A stretch of 64,000 nucleotides of DNA, taken from the NCBI GenBank assembly GCA_963576565.1, contig OY755047.1, positions 2,903,501 to 2,967,500 on the forward strand, written 5' to 3'. Shown here in pieces: positions 11,125 through 21,706 of the stretch (position 1 is its first letter; the number at the start of each line of letters is the position of its first letter). Position numbers and translations under genes: made by a program. Below the pieces are notes generated by a model that was given only the letters and a program-made list of their open reading frames with translations, ran no database searches and was not told the DNA's origin. The stretch is from Aspidapion aeneum. Its lineage: Eukaryota; Arthropoda; Insecta; Coleoptera; Brentidae.

Positions 11125-12222
11125 CAGTGGCGTTTCCCAAAACTAGACAACAAACAGTATTTTTAATTGATTTATTTTAAAAAAAGTTAAATCTTCCCTT
11201 ACGACATGATTGTCTAGTTCTTTTTATTATCTGTCGTTAACAATAAGCGATTAATTGGGTGAACTTTTTAAGCGTAAATAATTACAAGCCGGCAGCGCCG
11301 CGCGGGACAAGGTTTCAATGTCACCCGATTTTTAGCGGTAGATGAGTGGCTGTTCTCGCGCGGATGCGGGTGAATGCTTATTTTGGTTCACGTCGGCCAT
11401 TATCATCGTGCGGAAACGTTCGTTGCCCTTCGAGTATTGCCGGTTCTATCCTGAGTAAAGACGTTGAATTTGTTTTTTGATTTGGGGTTTGTCAGTAGCA
11501 AAAAGCCTTGCCGGTCGGCTGTCATTGTTTGTTTAGAAAATGGAAATAAATATCGTCGATTACATAATTAACTGTGCAAATTTAAATACGTTGACATATG
11601 AACTTCGAATACAAATAAAATCTTTAGGGCCACATAGACCGGACCTAAAAATTTTAGTGTAAGTAATGCCGAGGGGTGTTCCGTAAAAACTTATAATAGA
11701 AAATTTAATAAAAAATTATACGATGCTGAAAACTGGTTGTGCGGTTGTGAAAAAAGAAATGCTTTTTTGCTTTATTTGTCTTGTTATGAACAATCCACGA
11801 AGTGATCCTGCGTGCAAAAAGAATGTGTGAGATCAAGCACTTTAGTACAAAGTTAAAAAGACACAAAGTAAGTGGTATTCATTTAAATAACCACATATAA
11901 TTTTCTATGTTAGGCAAGACTGATATTAGGTGCCAATTGAATAGTGCCTATAGGTAAAACATTACCGAACATAATCAAAATGTGACAAAAATTAGACATA
12001 TACTTAGTAGATTAATAGATTGTTTAAAATTGTGTGGGATTTTTGAGGTTGCTCTACGGGGCCTTAAAAAAGAAAGGCGAATGGACTTTATCTATAAACA
12101 AATCAATTAAAAACCACACCAAGTAGCTGCTTGTTTGGAAAATACTAAAATAAAGTTGTTTCGGTAAGGTTTTTTATTTCATTTTTTATGCAATAAATTT
12201 CTACCCCCCCCCCCCCAATTCT
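11125..12222 (+). mobile_element. hAT element (ZMYM1/TTF type), decayed larger copy
   Basis: It starts CAGTGGCGTTTCCCAAAACT; about 35 bases after CAGTGGCG are missing compared with 9317. It runs through a GC-rich block (AAGCCGGCAGCGCCGCGCG) shared with 34559-36615 and, reversed, 42033-43018. Its right part, AAGTAGCTGCTTGTTTGGAA, matches the left end of 42033, but the terminal GCCGCCACTG is lost. It carries the N-terminal part of the transposase. Confidence 0.7.
11540..11842 (+). pseudogene. hAT transposase N-terminal TTF-zinc-finger fragment
   Basis: The ATG at 11540 opens MEINIVDYIINCANLNTL, continues to IKSLGPHRPDLKILV, and then meets a stop. After a frameshift the chain continues as KTYNRKFNKKLYD, the motif ENWLCGCEKRNAFF and, after another shift, CFICLVM. 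In ZMYM1-like hAT transposases the segment LGP-x-x-P, then R-K-F-x-x-x-W/L-Y, then W-L-x-C/G-C, then FCFPCLLF is the TTF-type zinc finger that binds transposon DNA. The order and spacing fit well. A GTAAGT follows LKILV, but the coding sequence resumes at once without an acceptor, so I read it as a stop and not an intron. The catalytic core is absent from this copy. Confidence 0.75.
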
Positions 12223-12842
12223 GTGCTTTGGTACAGTAAGCTCAGTTACTAGACAGCTGTTAACAATGAAACTATGGTTAGGGGAAAGAGGGGCAAACTG
12301 GGATACGGGGGTAAACTGCGCAAAAATAAAACCTCTACAGATTTTTCAAAATTTTGTAGTGAGTTTATGTATTATTCATAATTACGCGCATTGCCCATAA
12401 AATTAGCTCTTTACTGTATATGATTTTTGTTCGAATTTAACTGGTGTGTTGGGGCAAAACCGGGTTTTTTCATGTGGGTAAAACGGTGTATCTTGTTATT
12501 TCTAGTAACCTATACCCCATTTTGCTATAAATGTTTTTTTTTTCACTGAAAGTTGTATTTTATGCTGTCTTGGCAAAAAATGGACGCAAATTTCATATAG
12601 GAGGGTCGACAGCGATGACTAGGTCGCTGTAATTCTTTATAAATTTTGTAAATACTATATTTAACTTTTTATTTTTAAAACAAGTATTTTTATCTTGGTT
12701 AGTATTTTAATAAATAAAACTTGTCTTACAAAAATATTGATTCTAAATTAAACAACCGCCCCACCCGTTTATAGGTACCCCATTTAACCCTGTATGCGGG
12801 GCAAAATGGGGCAAAGTCAATTTTTTACAAAAATAAAAATAA

Positions 12843-13033
12843 AAGTGCCTCTCACAAACAAAAAAAAAAAAAAAGGTCTTCATGTCGTTAGTTTCCTTTG
12901 GCGCCCACTCAATTGGCCGTTGCCGGTCCGACTTAATAAAGCTGAGGGCGCTTCGGCCACCAATGGGGCGCCACTACCCTCGGGGCGGGTGGGGGCGACG
13001 AACCCCCCGCGCCCCCCCACGCTACGCCGCTGA
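12843..13033 (-). mobile_element. Truncated hAT element of the CAGCGGCGTAGCGTG family
   Basis: It ends with CACGCTACGCCGCTG. The interior (GGTCTTCATGTCGTTAGTTT, then GCGCCACTACCCTCGGGGCG) matches the complete element at 60920-61302 in reverse. The other end is missing. Confidence 0.65.
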
Positions 13034-13095
13034 GTTCCAAATCGCTTAAACTGAAAATTAAAACATAAAGATAAGTTTAAGTGACGAACGCAAAT

Positions 13096-13374
13096 GAGGA
13101 GCAGACTTTCTATATGCATTTTGTCCATTTTTTCACATTTTTAACTTTTCACATTTTTAACCAAAGATGCTATCGCAAACTACATACACATAGCAACAAT
13201 ATTATGCCACAGAAGACGTATATAGATATAATCCTTGAATGATTTTTTATCCATATTTTGAGTTTTTAGTTATATGAACTTTTTGGTTAATTTCTTGTCG
13301 AACGCATAGCAGTTTTTTTTTATTTACCAAAATTACAAAAAATGGACAAAATTCATATAAAGAGTCTGCTCCTC
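13096..13374. mobile_element. MITE with GAGGAGCAGACT ends
   Basis: The inverted repeat arms begin GAGGAGCAGACT and continue into TTTTGTCCATTTTTT; the right arm is the reverse complement. AAAT lies on both sides, possibly a 4-bp duplication. It inserted into the 12280-13420 element. Confidence 0.6.
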
Positions 13375-13420
13375 AAATAACCCTCCAAAATTAGGTATCC
13401 CATTTTCCCCCCTGTCCCCT

Positions 13421-14231
13421 ATTTTAAATTTAATTTAATTTTCTTTACAGCTCTGTAACAAATAAAAAAAATCTTTAAAAAAATGTTTTTTGCCCGGTGA
13501 AACTATATGGTTCAGTCCGACCCTGTTATCTTTTGGCGGTGTTTTCCACATGTTGCGGGTGGAGAATCACTTGTGTAAAATTTCTCGCACAAAAATGTAT
13601 AAGGTTAATTTTAAGAGTCATTATCTGGACAAACTAAAAATCGTTCTATTTATAGACCGGTAATAATATCTAACATATAAAATTTTTATAGATATCGGAT
13701 CTGTATAAGTTTAGAATATTGAAATTTATTCTGGTCAATAATAAATTTTTATATATCATCAACATAAAGTAGTTGTCTTAATGGTTTTAAGGTATTATAT
13801 CTTTAAAACTAAACCATGTTTAAACGATTTATTTTTGATTTTTGTGGATCAGAAGCTAAGTTTTAAAATCTGTAAGTTTTAATAAAATAGGACTCTTACT
13901 TTTGGAGCTAATTAGAGAGGTAATTAAAATTTATTTTTATTTTTTTGTACATCGAAATTTATGTGTGAAAAGTGAAACACCCAAAATCCCGTTAAAAAAT
14001 GAGACAATTAAATAAAAAATACTAATAATTGAATTCTGATAAATTTTTTGTTATAAACTGATAGCAGCAGTTGTAGGAACCTCATACATACAATTTATTT
14101 TATTTTTTTATAAAAATAGGCTCATAATTAAAATAACAAAATACATAGCTTTTTGTAGTGGTAAAAACTTTTAAAAACGTTATCAAAACTTTTGTCATGT
14201 GAGTTCGTAGATCGGTTTTCCTATACATAAA
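13421..14231. other. No gene seen
   Basis: AT-rich, with no domain-bearing frame and no identifiable transposon end. Confidence 0.5.
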
Positions 14232-14962
14232 TATTTTTTTTCTATAAGCGTGCGGAAAAGTCCACTTTTCCGCACGCATTTTAGTGTGGAAAGTGCCACT
14301 TTTTTTTTCGCACTAGTGCGGAAAAGTAAATTTGTTACGATTTTGAGGTGTTCTATAACATTTAGACCGTTCAAAATACATTTGTATCTTTCCTAGCACA
14401 CGAAATATCCTAAAAATATTCAAATTGACTAAAATTCTGCTATATTTTCAATATTTTCGATAAAATAAAATTTTCAGTAAAATAGGTTCAAATTATAAGT
14501 ATTAAACCTCCCGGGATAAATATCGTCATTGTCAATGTCAAACAACAATGAACACTAGTGGTTTTAGATTTGGCATCTTAAATCACCATAGCAACAAAGT
14601 ACAAACAAACTGTCAAAACAAAGCCAATTTTGCAGATACAAGCGTCTTTTGAATTTTTCAAACAAAAAAATCAGATTTTCAATGGATTCTTCGGACGAAG
14701 ATCTACCCCAGTCAGTTCTAGAAGCCGCTAGAATGTGAATAATAATAATTGATTTGATTAAAACGTTTTGAATATAAATAATTTTCTGATTAATTTTTAG
14801 TTTTTTCCTCACGCTTATAGAAAAAATAGTGTACCTAACTCGTGCGTAAAGTGTCTTTTCCGCACTTGATTGCTGGCCAAACTCCGCTATCGCGTCGTTT
14901 GGCCATCTGCAATCGCGTGCGGAAAAGAGGCACTTTCCGCACTAGTTAGGTAAACTACTATT
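14232..14962 (+). mobile_element. Miniature derivative of the tyrosine-recombinase element, copy 1
   Basis: It carries both ends of the 54291-56082 element. The left end is CTATAAGCGTGCGGAAAAG with its palindromes. The right end is a hairpin-forming block around TGGCCAAAC followed by GTTAGGTAAACTACTATT. It also keeps the untranslated leader and the first codons of the recombinase (MDSSDEDLP). It then jumps from GCCGCTAGAAT to GTGAATAATAATAATTG, losing about 1.05 kb of coding sequence. The 34622-35310 copy has the identical junction. Confidence 0.85.
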
Positions 14963-16297
14963 GCACTTATTTGTTGTATTTAAGAAAAAACAAAAACAAA
15001 AACCTTTGTCTCAATTTTACCCTGAATGTCTTATTTTTGGTTTAGACGGCGATCCGACTGTTTATACGTGAATTTTATCACTGTCTTATATTTTGCTTGA
15101 CCTGTCTCATTTTTGAACTTTTTAAGGTAAAATATGAGACACAGTTTTAATTTTTTTCTCATATTTTAGGTCAAATTTCTATGTTTCAACATTCGCAATA
15201 TTTTTCTAATTATCGCTTGTCCTAAAAAAAAATTCGAGTCCTACAGAGGAGTTTAAAATTTTAAAAATATAAAAGTTTAAAAAAGTGTCTCATTTTTAGA
15301 CCAATTGACTCGTTTTTTTATTTTATTTTTGTATAAATTGCATAATTGTTTTTTATACATGGTGTGTTTTTAAATAATGTCTCAAACTCTAAGGGTCGGT
15401 AAGCAAAGTCAAAAAGGAACTAAAAATACATTTTGCATCACACCTCTTTTTTTTTTAAATACAGGTAGTCAGGGTTAATATATTTTTTTGTTATAAATTT
15501 AATAAAAATTATAACAGACAATCGAAATGTTGTGGAGTTTCGCATAACAATAAATGGAATACTTATATGATAAAATTATTAAAAAGAAAAATACTTAAAA
15601 TTAATACCAAAAATCTGTTTTTTTTCTTAATTTTGTTTTTAAATCTAGTGATAACATAGTTTGTTTTTTATTTTATTTTGGCGGTTACGTCATGACAGAT
15701 TTCCATTAGTTTAAAATGCCAATTACGAACCGTCGCGTCATTATAAAAATAACCAGCTATAATACTATTTTTTGTTTTTGTTAAGATTATTAGTTACTTA
15801 GATATTTACAAAATCATTCTCATTTAATAGCTCATAAAAAATTAATCTTTAAAAGAATTGTCATATTCATATACCCATGGCAAAGGTTATTTGGCAGCAC
15901 TGTTTTTCTAAAAAAAACGCAATTTTTTGATCCTAACAAATTACAATCATTTTTGACATTGTTAAATTTGTAAATTTAAATTTTTTTCCAGTTTTCTCCC
16001 ACTCTTCAAACTTGAAAAATGCTATAACATGAAAACAAGAAACTTTCGAACAATAGTTATATGAATTTTTTCTAATTTTAATCTTTCCCGGCACCTTTTA
16101 AAGAATGGTCTACCATTTAAATTACACCCTATATATATTTATCCTCTTTTCCTCTGCAAAAACGATTTACAATTCTTGTTGGGAAAATTATCTTATCGTA
16201 TATATATATATATATACGTTAACCATAGTGGGCGTTTAGCTTTCCTTAAACTTAATCAAAGACATACTATACCCAGTGGTGCACCCAAAAATTTATC
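14963..16297. other. No gene seen
   Basis: AT-rich, without recognisable coding sequence or paired repeat ends. A short TA run lies at 16198-16216. Confidence 0.45.
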
Positions 16298-17020
16298 CTG
16301 TGGGAGTGGCGAGACTACTACTATTATGTTCGTTTTGAACGTTTTTCTACGTTGGCCGACGCCTATTTTTCACCTCCTTCGATCCTGACAATCATCTTCT
16401 GTCAGGTTTTTTTGACTCATTGATCTTTGGATTGACTGTTGCCATTCCAGTTTAGGACGCCCTCTTTTTCTGCGCCCTATTGGTTGCCATTCTAGGATCT
16501 GCTTTGGTAATCTTTCGTAGTTCATCCGTTGTACATGGCCGGACCATATCAGTTGTCTTTTAGTGATGTTATCCGTTATGCTTCCCTTGATTCCCATTCT
16601 TTCTTTTGTGTTTCATTTCTTCTTCTAGATATTCTCATTGATCCTTTTATTGCATTCATTTCGACTCCATTTTTTTTTGTATTTTTCAGTTACGCGACAG
16701 GTTTCTGTTCCATACAACCGCGTGCTTTTTTATTTTTACTATTATTTTTTCCAGTTATTTACAGTCTGTTCCTGTCTTATCAAATACATACTCATTGTAT
16801 GCAGATATTGTTTGTCCGTTGTCTAGTTCTAACTCACTTGATTTGTTTCAAATACATAAGTACTATGTCTTTTCCAGGTTCACTGTTAACCCCCAATTTT
16901 GGTATTCTTCTGTTAACTTTCTTATCACATACTCCACGTTTTCTTTATCATCAGCTACAATAACTTGCTCGTCAGCAAACTGTAGTGTTTAGATGGTAAA
17001 TCGGTCGTTAAGTGGATGGA
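16298..17020 (-). pseudogene. LINE family B reverse transcriptase, 3' fragment
   Basis: On the minus strand the order is a fragment of the RT thumb (CIGNE-like after shifts), then IDPSM-type helices, MGIKGSITDNITKRQLIWSG, HVQRMNYERLPKQILEWQPI, and the basic tail GRRKRGRPKLEWQQS, ending near EDDCQDRR. The longest open piece is 16370-16597. Beyond the ORF the 3' tail is a short run of TAG/TAA triplets (plus-strand ACTACTACTATTATG near 16313). Numerous frameshifts make it non-functional. Fuller relatives are at 32130-33385 and 20505-21180. Confidence 0.75.
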
Positions 17021-17089
17021 TTTCGAGACCATGATGCCATATTTTAGGCTATTCCATTTTCACATTACAAAAAAAACATTTTTTAAGAT

Positions 17090-17290
17090 AATAGGGACTT
17101 ATTGGAATAAAGCCATGCAATAATAGTGTCAGGCAGTATGTTGACAGATTTACAATGCAGGCTAATAGCTGATCTTTCCTCAAAATCAAAATCCTTATGT
17201 TAAAAAATTAGCTGTTCTATTCCAATGTAAAACTGTCAAAATACGGTCAGACACTATTACTACATGGCCTTGTTCCAGTAAGTCCCTAAT
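17090..17290. mobile_element. MITE with TAGGGACTTA ends
   Basis: The inverted arms AATAGGGACTTATTGGAAT on the left and the matching reverse complement on the right extend about 60 bases, through TGTTGACAG. It is a divergent relative of the element at 38055-38350. Confidence 0.6.
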
Positions 17291-17514
17291 ATATTACCCG
17301 TATCGTCGTAATGATAGCATGATAGCTCCTAAACAGTTGAACCCATTTTCATGATATTTTTAGGTGAAATAATGTAGAATACTGTAAAAAGAGCTAGATT
17401 TTTTGACAGTTGAAAAATTGAAAATTTTATAACTGTAAAACGAAGCATCGCAACAATATGTGGTTTTCGAAATCGTGTTAGTAGAACATGTTTTTCGCAA
17501 TAATTTATCACACG

Positions 17515-17760
17515 TAAAATTTAGTACTCGTGAATTTAAAAAACAAAGAAATTTCGTGGCTAATCGGGTAAAAAGGAGTTTTTGTTTCTCTCATATTTTT
17601 CCGTGGGTAGCTTGAAAGCTTAACCTCACGGGGGTCCAAGATCTAATGGACACCTAATAAGTGTTGACAGTTAACTGTTTCGTCCTTATGGAACTCCTCA
17701 GAACACTTCTTGGTCAATGTAACACTCTTGAAAAGTTAATTAGACGGTTTTGTTTCTAAT
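17515..17760 (+). repeat. Direct repeat unit a
   Basis: About 245 bp, including GGCTAATCGGGTAAAAAGGA and CTAATGGACACCTAAT. It is repeated with good similarity at 18100-18350, about 590 bp further on. It is non-coding. Confidence 0.7.
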
Positions 17761-18099
17761 CCTATGTAAATAGTAAGAAAACTCTCGCAAGAAGCGCCAT
17801 CTACCGAGATACGGGTGGCTGGGCCTCTAAGCCCCCCTCCTAGGTGCGCTGCTGACTTTACCTCCTACTTAATATACGTCAAAGTTACTTTTTGTCATTC
17901 AAGGTTTAGTGATTAATTATTACTATAACCATAAACCATCGTATAACCATTATCTTATCCAGATTTTATGAATGAAAATTCTAGTGGGTATTTGTACGTT
18001 CATTGAAGTATAAAAATGAAGTTTCAGTTTTTTTTTCTTTGGTTTTTTTTACGCCTAGAAATAAAAGTTTCTTGGAAATGTTAAAGTTTTACTAACAAA

Positions 18100-18350
18100 C
18101 GTGAATTTTAGTACCCATGAATTTAAAAATCAAACAAGTTTCATGGCTAATCGGGTAAAAAGGAGTTTTTGTTTCTCTCATATTTTTCCGTGGGTAGTTC
18201 GAAAGCTTAACCTCACAGGGTTCATGATCTAATGGACACCTAATCAGTGTTAAGAGTAAACTTTTTCGTCTTTATAGGACTACTCGAACACTGCTTGGTC
18301 AATGCGACACTCTTGCGAAGTTAAAGAGAGACAAAACGGTCTGATTAACT
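18100..18350 (+). repeat. Direct repeat unit b
   Basis: The second copy of the unit at 17515-17760. The core GGCTAATCGGGTAAAAAGGA and the TTTTTCCGTGGGTAG segment are identical. A short piece (TAATGGACACCTAATAAG) also occurs near 61788. Confidence 0.7.
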
Positions 18351-18687
18351 TCGCAGGGGTGTCAAAAATTACACACTCAGTATTATAATTTAACTGAATA
18401 AAAGTAATACCGGTTACCATAAACACCATAAAAGACCGGTGACAATCTGTCAATTTTAAAATTTTCCTTCATCTAAAGCTGACGTCACGTTACCATGTCG
18501 ACGGTGAAAAGCAAAGTCATTTTACTGTAACTGACTCTTTGGTTGCTCTTGCTTCCTATACTTTTGTGCTAGCCTAAGATTGATAACGGCCGACGCATAT
18601 CACCGTTTAAACGCGTCTGGTCATAGGGTTAACGGTAGCTCTATGAAGATTAAGTTATTGTTATTACTTTCTAACACATATTTTTTT

Positions 18688-19401
18688 AGCTCACACATAT
18701 ACTATACTATAGTAGTGTGAGCTATGGTGATCCAAATTTTTTCGAGAAAAAAAAAGTTGCTCCAATTTCAAAAATTTTTATATATCTTTGCGTTTCAGAT
18801 GATTTTGAAACTTTTTTGTTGCGCCGTCTGTCTGTCTGTCTGTATGTCTGTATATCTGTCTGTCTGTCTGTCTGTAACGACCAACGCGCATAACTCAAAA
18901 ACCACTTGGCCGATTTTAATGAAATTTGGTACCTAGGCTGGGTCTTGGGTCGAGATAGTCCGATTTAAAAATGAACAAAATCCACTGAACACAAACCAAA
19001 TAAAAGGGTGGGGGTAGATTTCAAAAATTAGAGTTTATGTGAAAATATGGCGTGTGTGATATCAAACGAAAGTTAATTGAGTCTGCAGTAAAACAAAATA
19101 AATTTTAATTTATTTAAAAAAAAAGGGTGGGGGTATATTTTAAAAATTAGAGTTTAAGTGAAAGAATGGCGTGTGTGATATCAAACGAAAGGTAATTGAG
19201 TCCGGAGTTTAACAAAATACATTTTAGTTTTTGTTTTTTTTAAGGGTCGGGGTAGATTTTAAAAATTTGAGTTTAAGTCTAAACATGGCTTGTGTGGTAT
19301 CAAACAAAAGGTAATTTAGTCTGGAGTTGAATAAAATATATTTCAGTTTTTACTTATATTAGCTCACACGTAAACTATAACTATAGTACCTAGTGTGAGC
19401 T
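18688..19401. mobile_element. Repeat element with a hairpin at each end
   Basis: Each end is a hairpin with a 9-bp stem: AGCTCACAC pairs with GTGTGAGCT at 18688-18696/18715-18723 and again at 19361-19369/19393-19401. Inside are a TCTG microsatellite (18828-18878), the widespread motif GGCCGATTTTAATGAAATTT, and a tandem repeat. There is no coding sequence. Confidence 0.6.
19002..19355. repeat. Tandem repeat, three units of about 118 bp
   Basis: Each unit starts with AAGGGTGGGGGTAGATTT (or a close variant), continues with ATTAGAGTTTA and GGCGTGTGTGATATCAAACG, and ends with AACAAAATA. It lies inside the hairpin-ended element. Confidence 0.7.
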
Positions 19402-19730
19402 TAGGGGCCCATATATTGGCAGAGTATTTTGTTGATACACGAAATGTACAGCAATTTTATGGGTGAGTATAGCGACTTTATTAAACATATTTACAGATTA
19501 CTAACCACAGATTATATTTAGCCTTGAAGAGAAATATATTTTATGGTCTAGTAACTTTTGTCCTTGTGGATGATGACTGGGAGAAATTATTAATGGATTA
19601 ATTTTAGACGAAAATGTCTGGATGTAATTGCGTTGCTTTACTTTCTAACAAGATGTCGTCCGTGGCGAGGTGTTAGCAATATTTGCTTGACAACCAATTG
19701 CTTATTTTATAATAAGCAATTGGCACAAAA

Positions 19731-20075
19731 GCCATCAGTATAATTCAATGCCGGTAGGGGTATTTTCCCTCGGAGTAGTTGTTTCTGTTGGTTTCACAAA
19801 ACTTATGTTCTACACGGAGCTATCGCCTACATTCACCTGAGGATGGCCCAAAAGGTCGAAACCGGTTCGGTCGTGGATTGGCATGGATCACTTGTTCCTG
19901 ATTATCAGGATGTGTTCCAGACGGGGATCACACGTATCCCTGTGATCGACGTTGGAGATAGTGAAAACCAAACAGTTTTAGCAAGTTCCCAACGAAAGCA
20001 TCAAGCCATCAGTATACTTAAATACCGGTAGGGGTATTTTCCCTCGGAGTACTTGTTTCTGTTGGTTTCACAAAA
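19731..20075 (+). mobile_element. Retrozyme-like tandem unit with hammerhead ribozyme
   Basis: One complete monomer of 274 bp starts at GCCATCAGTATA (19731), followed by about 70 bp of the next monomer (from 20005), whose sequence repeats GGTAGGGGTATTTTCCCTCG. The monomer holds a hammerhead motif at 19832-19877. Tandem short monomers, each with a type I hammerhead, are the hallmark of animal retrozymes, non-coding elements thought to be copied with help from Penelope-like machinery. Other copies are at 54024-54206 and 56659-56936. The ORF over this region (19843-20031) is incidental. Confidence 0.75.
19832..19877 (+). ncRNA. Hammerhead ribozyme, type I
   Basis: Stem I is TTCAC (19832-19836) with GTGGA (19873-19877). 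The core is CTGAGGA (19837-19843), then one extra T. Stem II is GGCC (19845-19848) with GGTC (19854-19857), loop CAAAA. GAAA is at 19858-19861. Stem III is CCG with CGG around a GTT loop (19862-19870). The cleavage triplet ends TC at 19871-19872. Every conserved hammerhead element is present. The only oddity is the unpaired T between A9 and helix II. Cleavage would fall between 19872 and 19873. Confidence 0.85.
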
Positions 20076-20078
20076 AAA

Positions 20079-20504
20079 ACTATTCTCTTGAACTGCTGGT
20101 TTCCGTTGAAAATAAAAGTTGCCTTTATCCAAGAAAATTGATTTGTTTTGAATGGAAGCGACAACCTTCTTGTTTTGTTTTTTCTAGTATTATGGAATAA
20201 ATCGCCATTTTCGTTTTAAGATGCCGGATATTTTGAGTTAAAAAATTAAAAGTCTTTAGGCAAAGTAAAGCTTTATTTGTGTTAAGAAGATATTAGTAAG
20301 ACATTTTATATCTTGCTTCTTCTTCGCTAAAGGCAGTTTGTTTTAAACCAAAACAATTTACCAAGACAATTATTTTTTTCCCAAAACAAGCGGTTTGCTT
20401 AGATAAAAAGAAAACAATTTTGTTTGAAGACTTTTGCTTTTGGGTCAAGATTATTTTTTCAAGAACTACTTTTCCTAACTGAAAAACTTATTTTTTTGAT
20501 AAAC
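20079..20504. other. No gene seen
   Basis: AT-rich DNA between the retrozyme-like unit and the LINE B fragment. No feature is recognised. Confidence 0.5.
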
Positions 20505-21180
20505 TCAGTTAAGTACTACTATGTCGGTTTAGAACGTTTTTCTACGTTGTCCGACGCCTATTCTCCACCTCCGATCCTGACAGTCATCTTCCGTCAGGTT
20601 TTTATTGACTCATTGATTTTTGGATTGACTGTTGCCATTCCAGTTAAGGACGCCCTCTTTTTCTGCGCCCTATTGGTTGCCATTCTAGGACATGCTTTGG
20701 TAATTTTTCGTCGCTCATCCGTTGTACATGGCCGTACCATATCAGTTGCCTTTTAGTGATGTCATCCGTTATGCTTCCCTCGATTCCCATTCTTTCTTTT
20801 ATGATCTCATTTTTTATATGATCTGTTCTAGATATTCTCATTGATCTTCTTATTGCATCCATTTCGACACTTTCCATTTTTGCTTTGTATTTTTCCGTTA
20901 CGCGACAAGCCTCTATTCCATACAACAGCGTGCTTTTCACCATTGTTTCATATAGGTTAAATTTTACATTCTTTTTTATCTCTCTGCTCCATAAAATACT
21001 GTTAAGACAACCAAAAACCTTTTTTGCTTTTACTATTTTTTTTCCACTCATTACATGGAGATATTGTTTGTCCATTTTCTAGTTCTAATTCACTTGATTC
21101 GTTTCCAATACATAAGTACTGTGTCTTGTCCACGTTCACTGTTAACCCCTACCTTTGGTATTCTTCCGTTAACTTTCTCA
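20505..21180 (-). pseudogene. LINE family B reverse transcriptase, C-terminal part
   Basis: The minus-strand frame 20644-21075 gives 143 residues. It has a start in the thumb region (KKVFGCLNSILWSREIKKNV), KFNLYETMVKSTLLYGIEAC, the VEMDAIRRSMRISRTDHI helix, ERMGIEGSITDDITKRQLIW, YGHVQRMSDEKLPKHVLEW, and the basic GRRKRGRP block. It is the same region as at 32296-32628 and 43612-44100. The catalytic F/YADD motif is upstream of the truncation. The 3' end on the minus strand runs into a TAGTAGT-type tail (near 20515). Confidence 0.85.
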
Positions 21181-21643
21181 TCAGTGCTGCTTGAAAAACC
21201 CATAACCCTTACCTTTAAGCCACTGGTTTTTATTAATTCCCTTGACTATGTTTTTAAAACAGGAAAGGATATCTCCAAAAATATTCAATCCATAATTGTT
21301 TACTCATTCAATAGGCGCCACAATAAAAAGAAAAGTAGGAACTAATATTCTGTTACACAGTCGAGTGACTGAGTGAGGTAATAGATTAAAAGTATAAGTC
21401 CTCCTAAAGTTCCGCAAATTTTTTTGAGTCATCAGTTTTGCCCGCGCGCCAGACGCCCAGACACTTTATACTCATAATATATCGATCTAAACTATACTTA
21501 ATTACGCTAAAAAAATTAGTAATCATAACAAAAATATTTAATTATTTTTAAGTTTAGAAAAGCATTTCCAAACTAGTAAGAACCTTTTATTTTGAAATTT
21601 GTATTGGAGAATTTGGCTTTTTTTTACATTGATACATACCTAC

Positions 21644-21645
<2 letters not shown>

Positions 21646-21703
<58 letters not shown>
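21646..21703. repeat. TA dinucleotide microsatellite
   Basis: About 28 uninterrupted TA repeats, immediately 5' of the LINE fragment at 21704. Confidence 0.95.

Positions 21704-21706
<3 letters not shown>

Larger units (their letters stand above)
12280..13420. mobile_element. Inverted-repeat element with GGGGCAAACTGGG ends
   Basis: The left end AGGGGAAAGAGGGGCAAAC and the right end (reverse complement AGGGGACAGGGGGGAAAAT) are inverted, and both continue into GGGATAC. The motif recurs singly near 39392, 41830 and 62655. This copy is inflated by a hAT-like fragment (12843-13033) and a 279-bp MITE (13096-13374). Confidence 0.5.

Noticed and set aside
10957..11166. ORF of 69 residues in a moderately GC-rich stretch before the hAT element
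   Set aside because: No motif; it runs into the hAT terminal sequence.
11651..11664. Splice donor GTAAGT after the hAT exon
   Set aside because: The TTF-finger sequence continues directly afterwards with only a stop and a frameshift, so an intron is not needed.
12794..13128. Overlapping ORFs on both strands with proline/arginine-rich translations
   Set aside because: They arise from the GC-rich hAT fragment and nested MITE; the same DNA reads open in several frames and has no domain.
14564..14812. Minus-strand ORF of 82 residues, repeated at 34949-35290
   Set aside because: It is antisense to the leader and deleted recombinase region of the miniature elements; it recurs only because the element does.
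16529..16992. Long plus-strand ORFs rich in F, L and S, looking like membrane proteins
   Set aside because: They are antisense readings of the LINE family B RT on the minus strand.
19843..20031. Protein-coding ORF over the retrozyme-like unit
   Set aside because: It overlaps the ribozyme, has no domain and is broken in the sibling copies.
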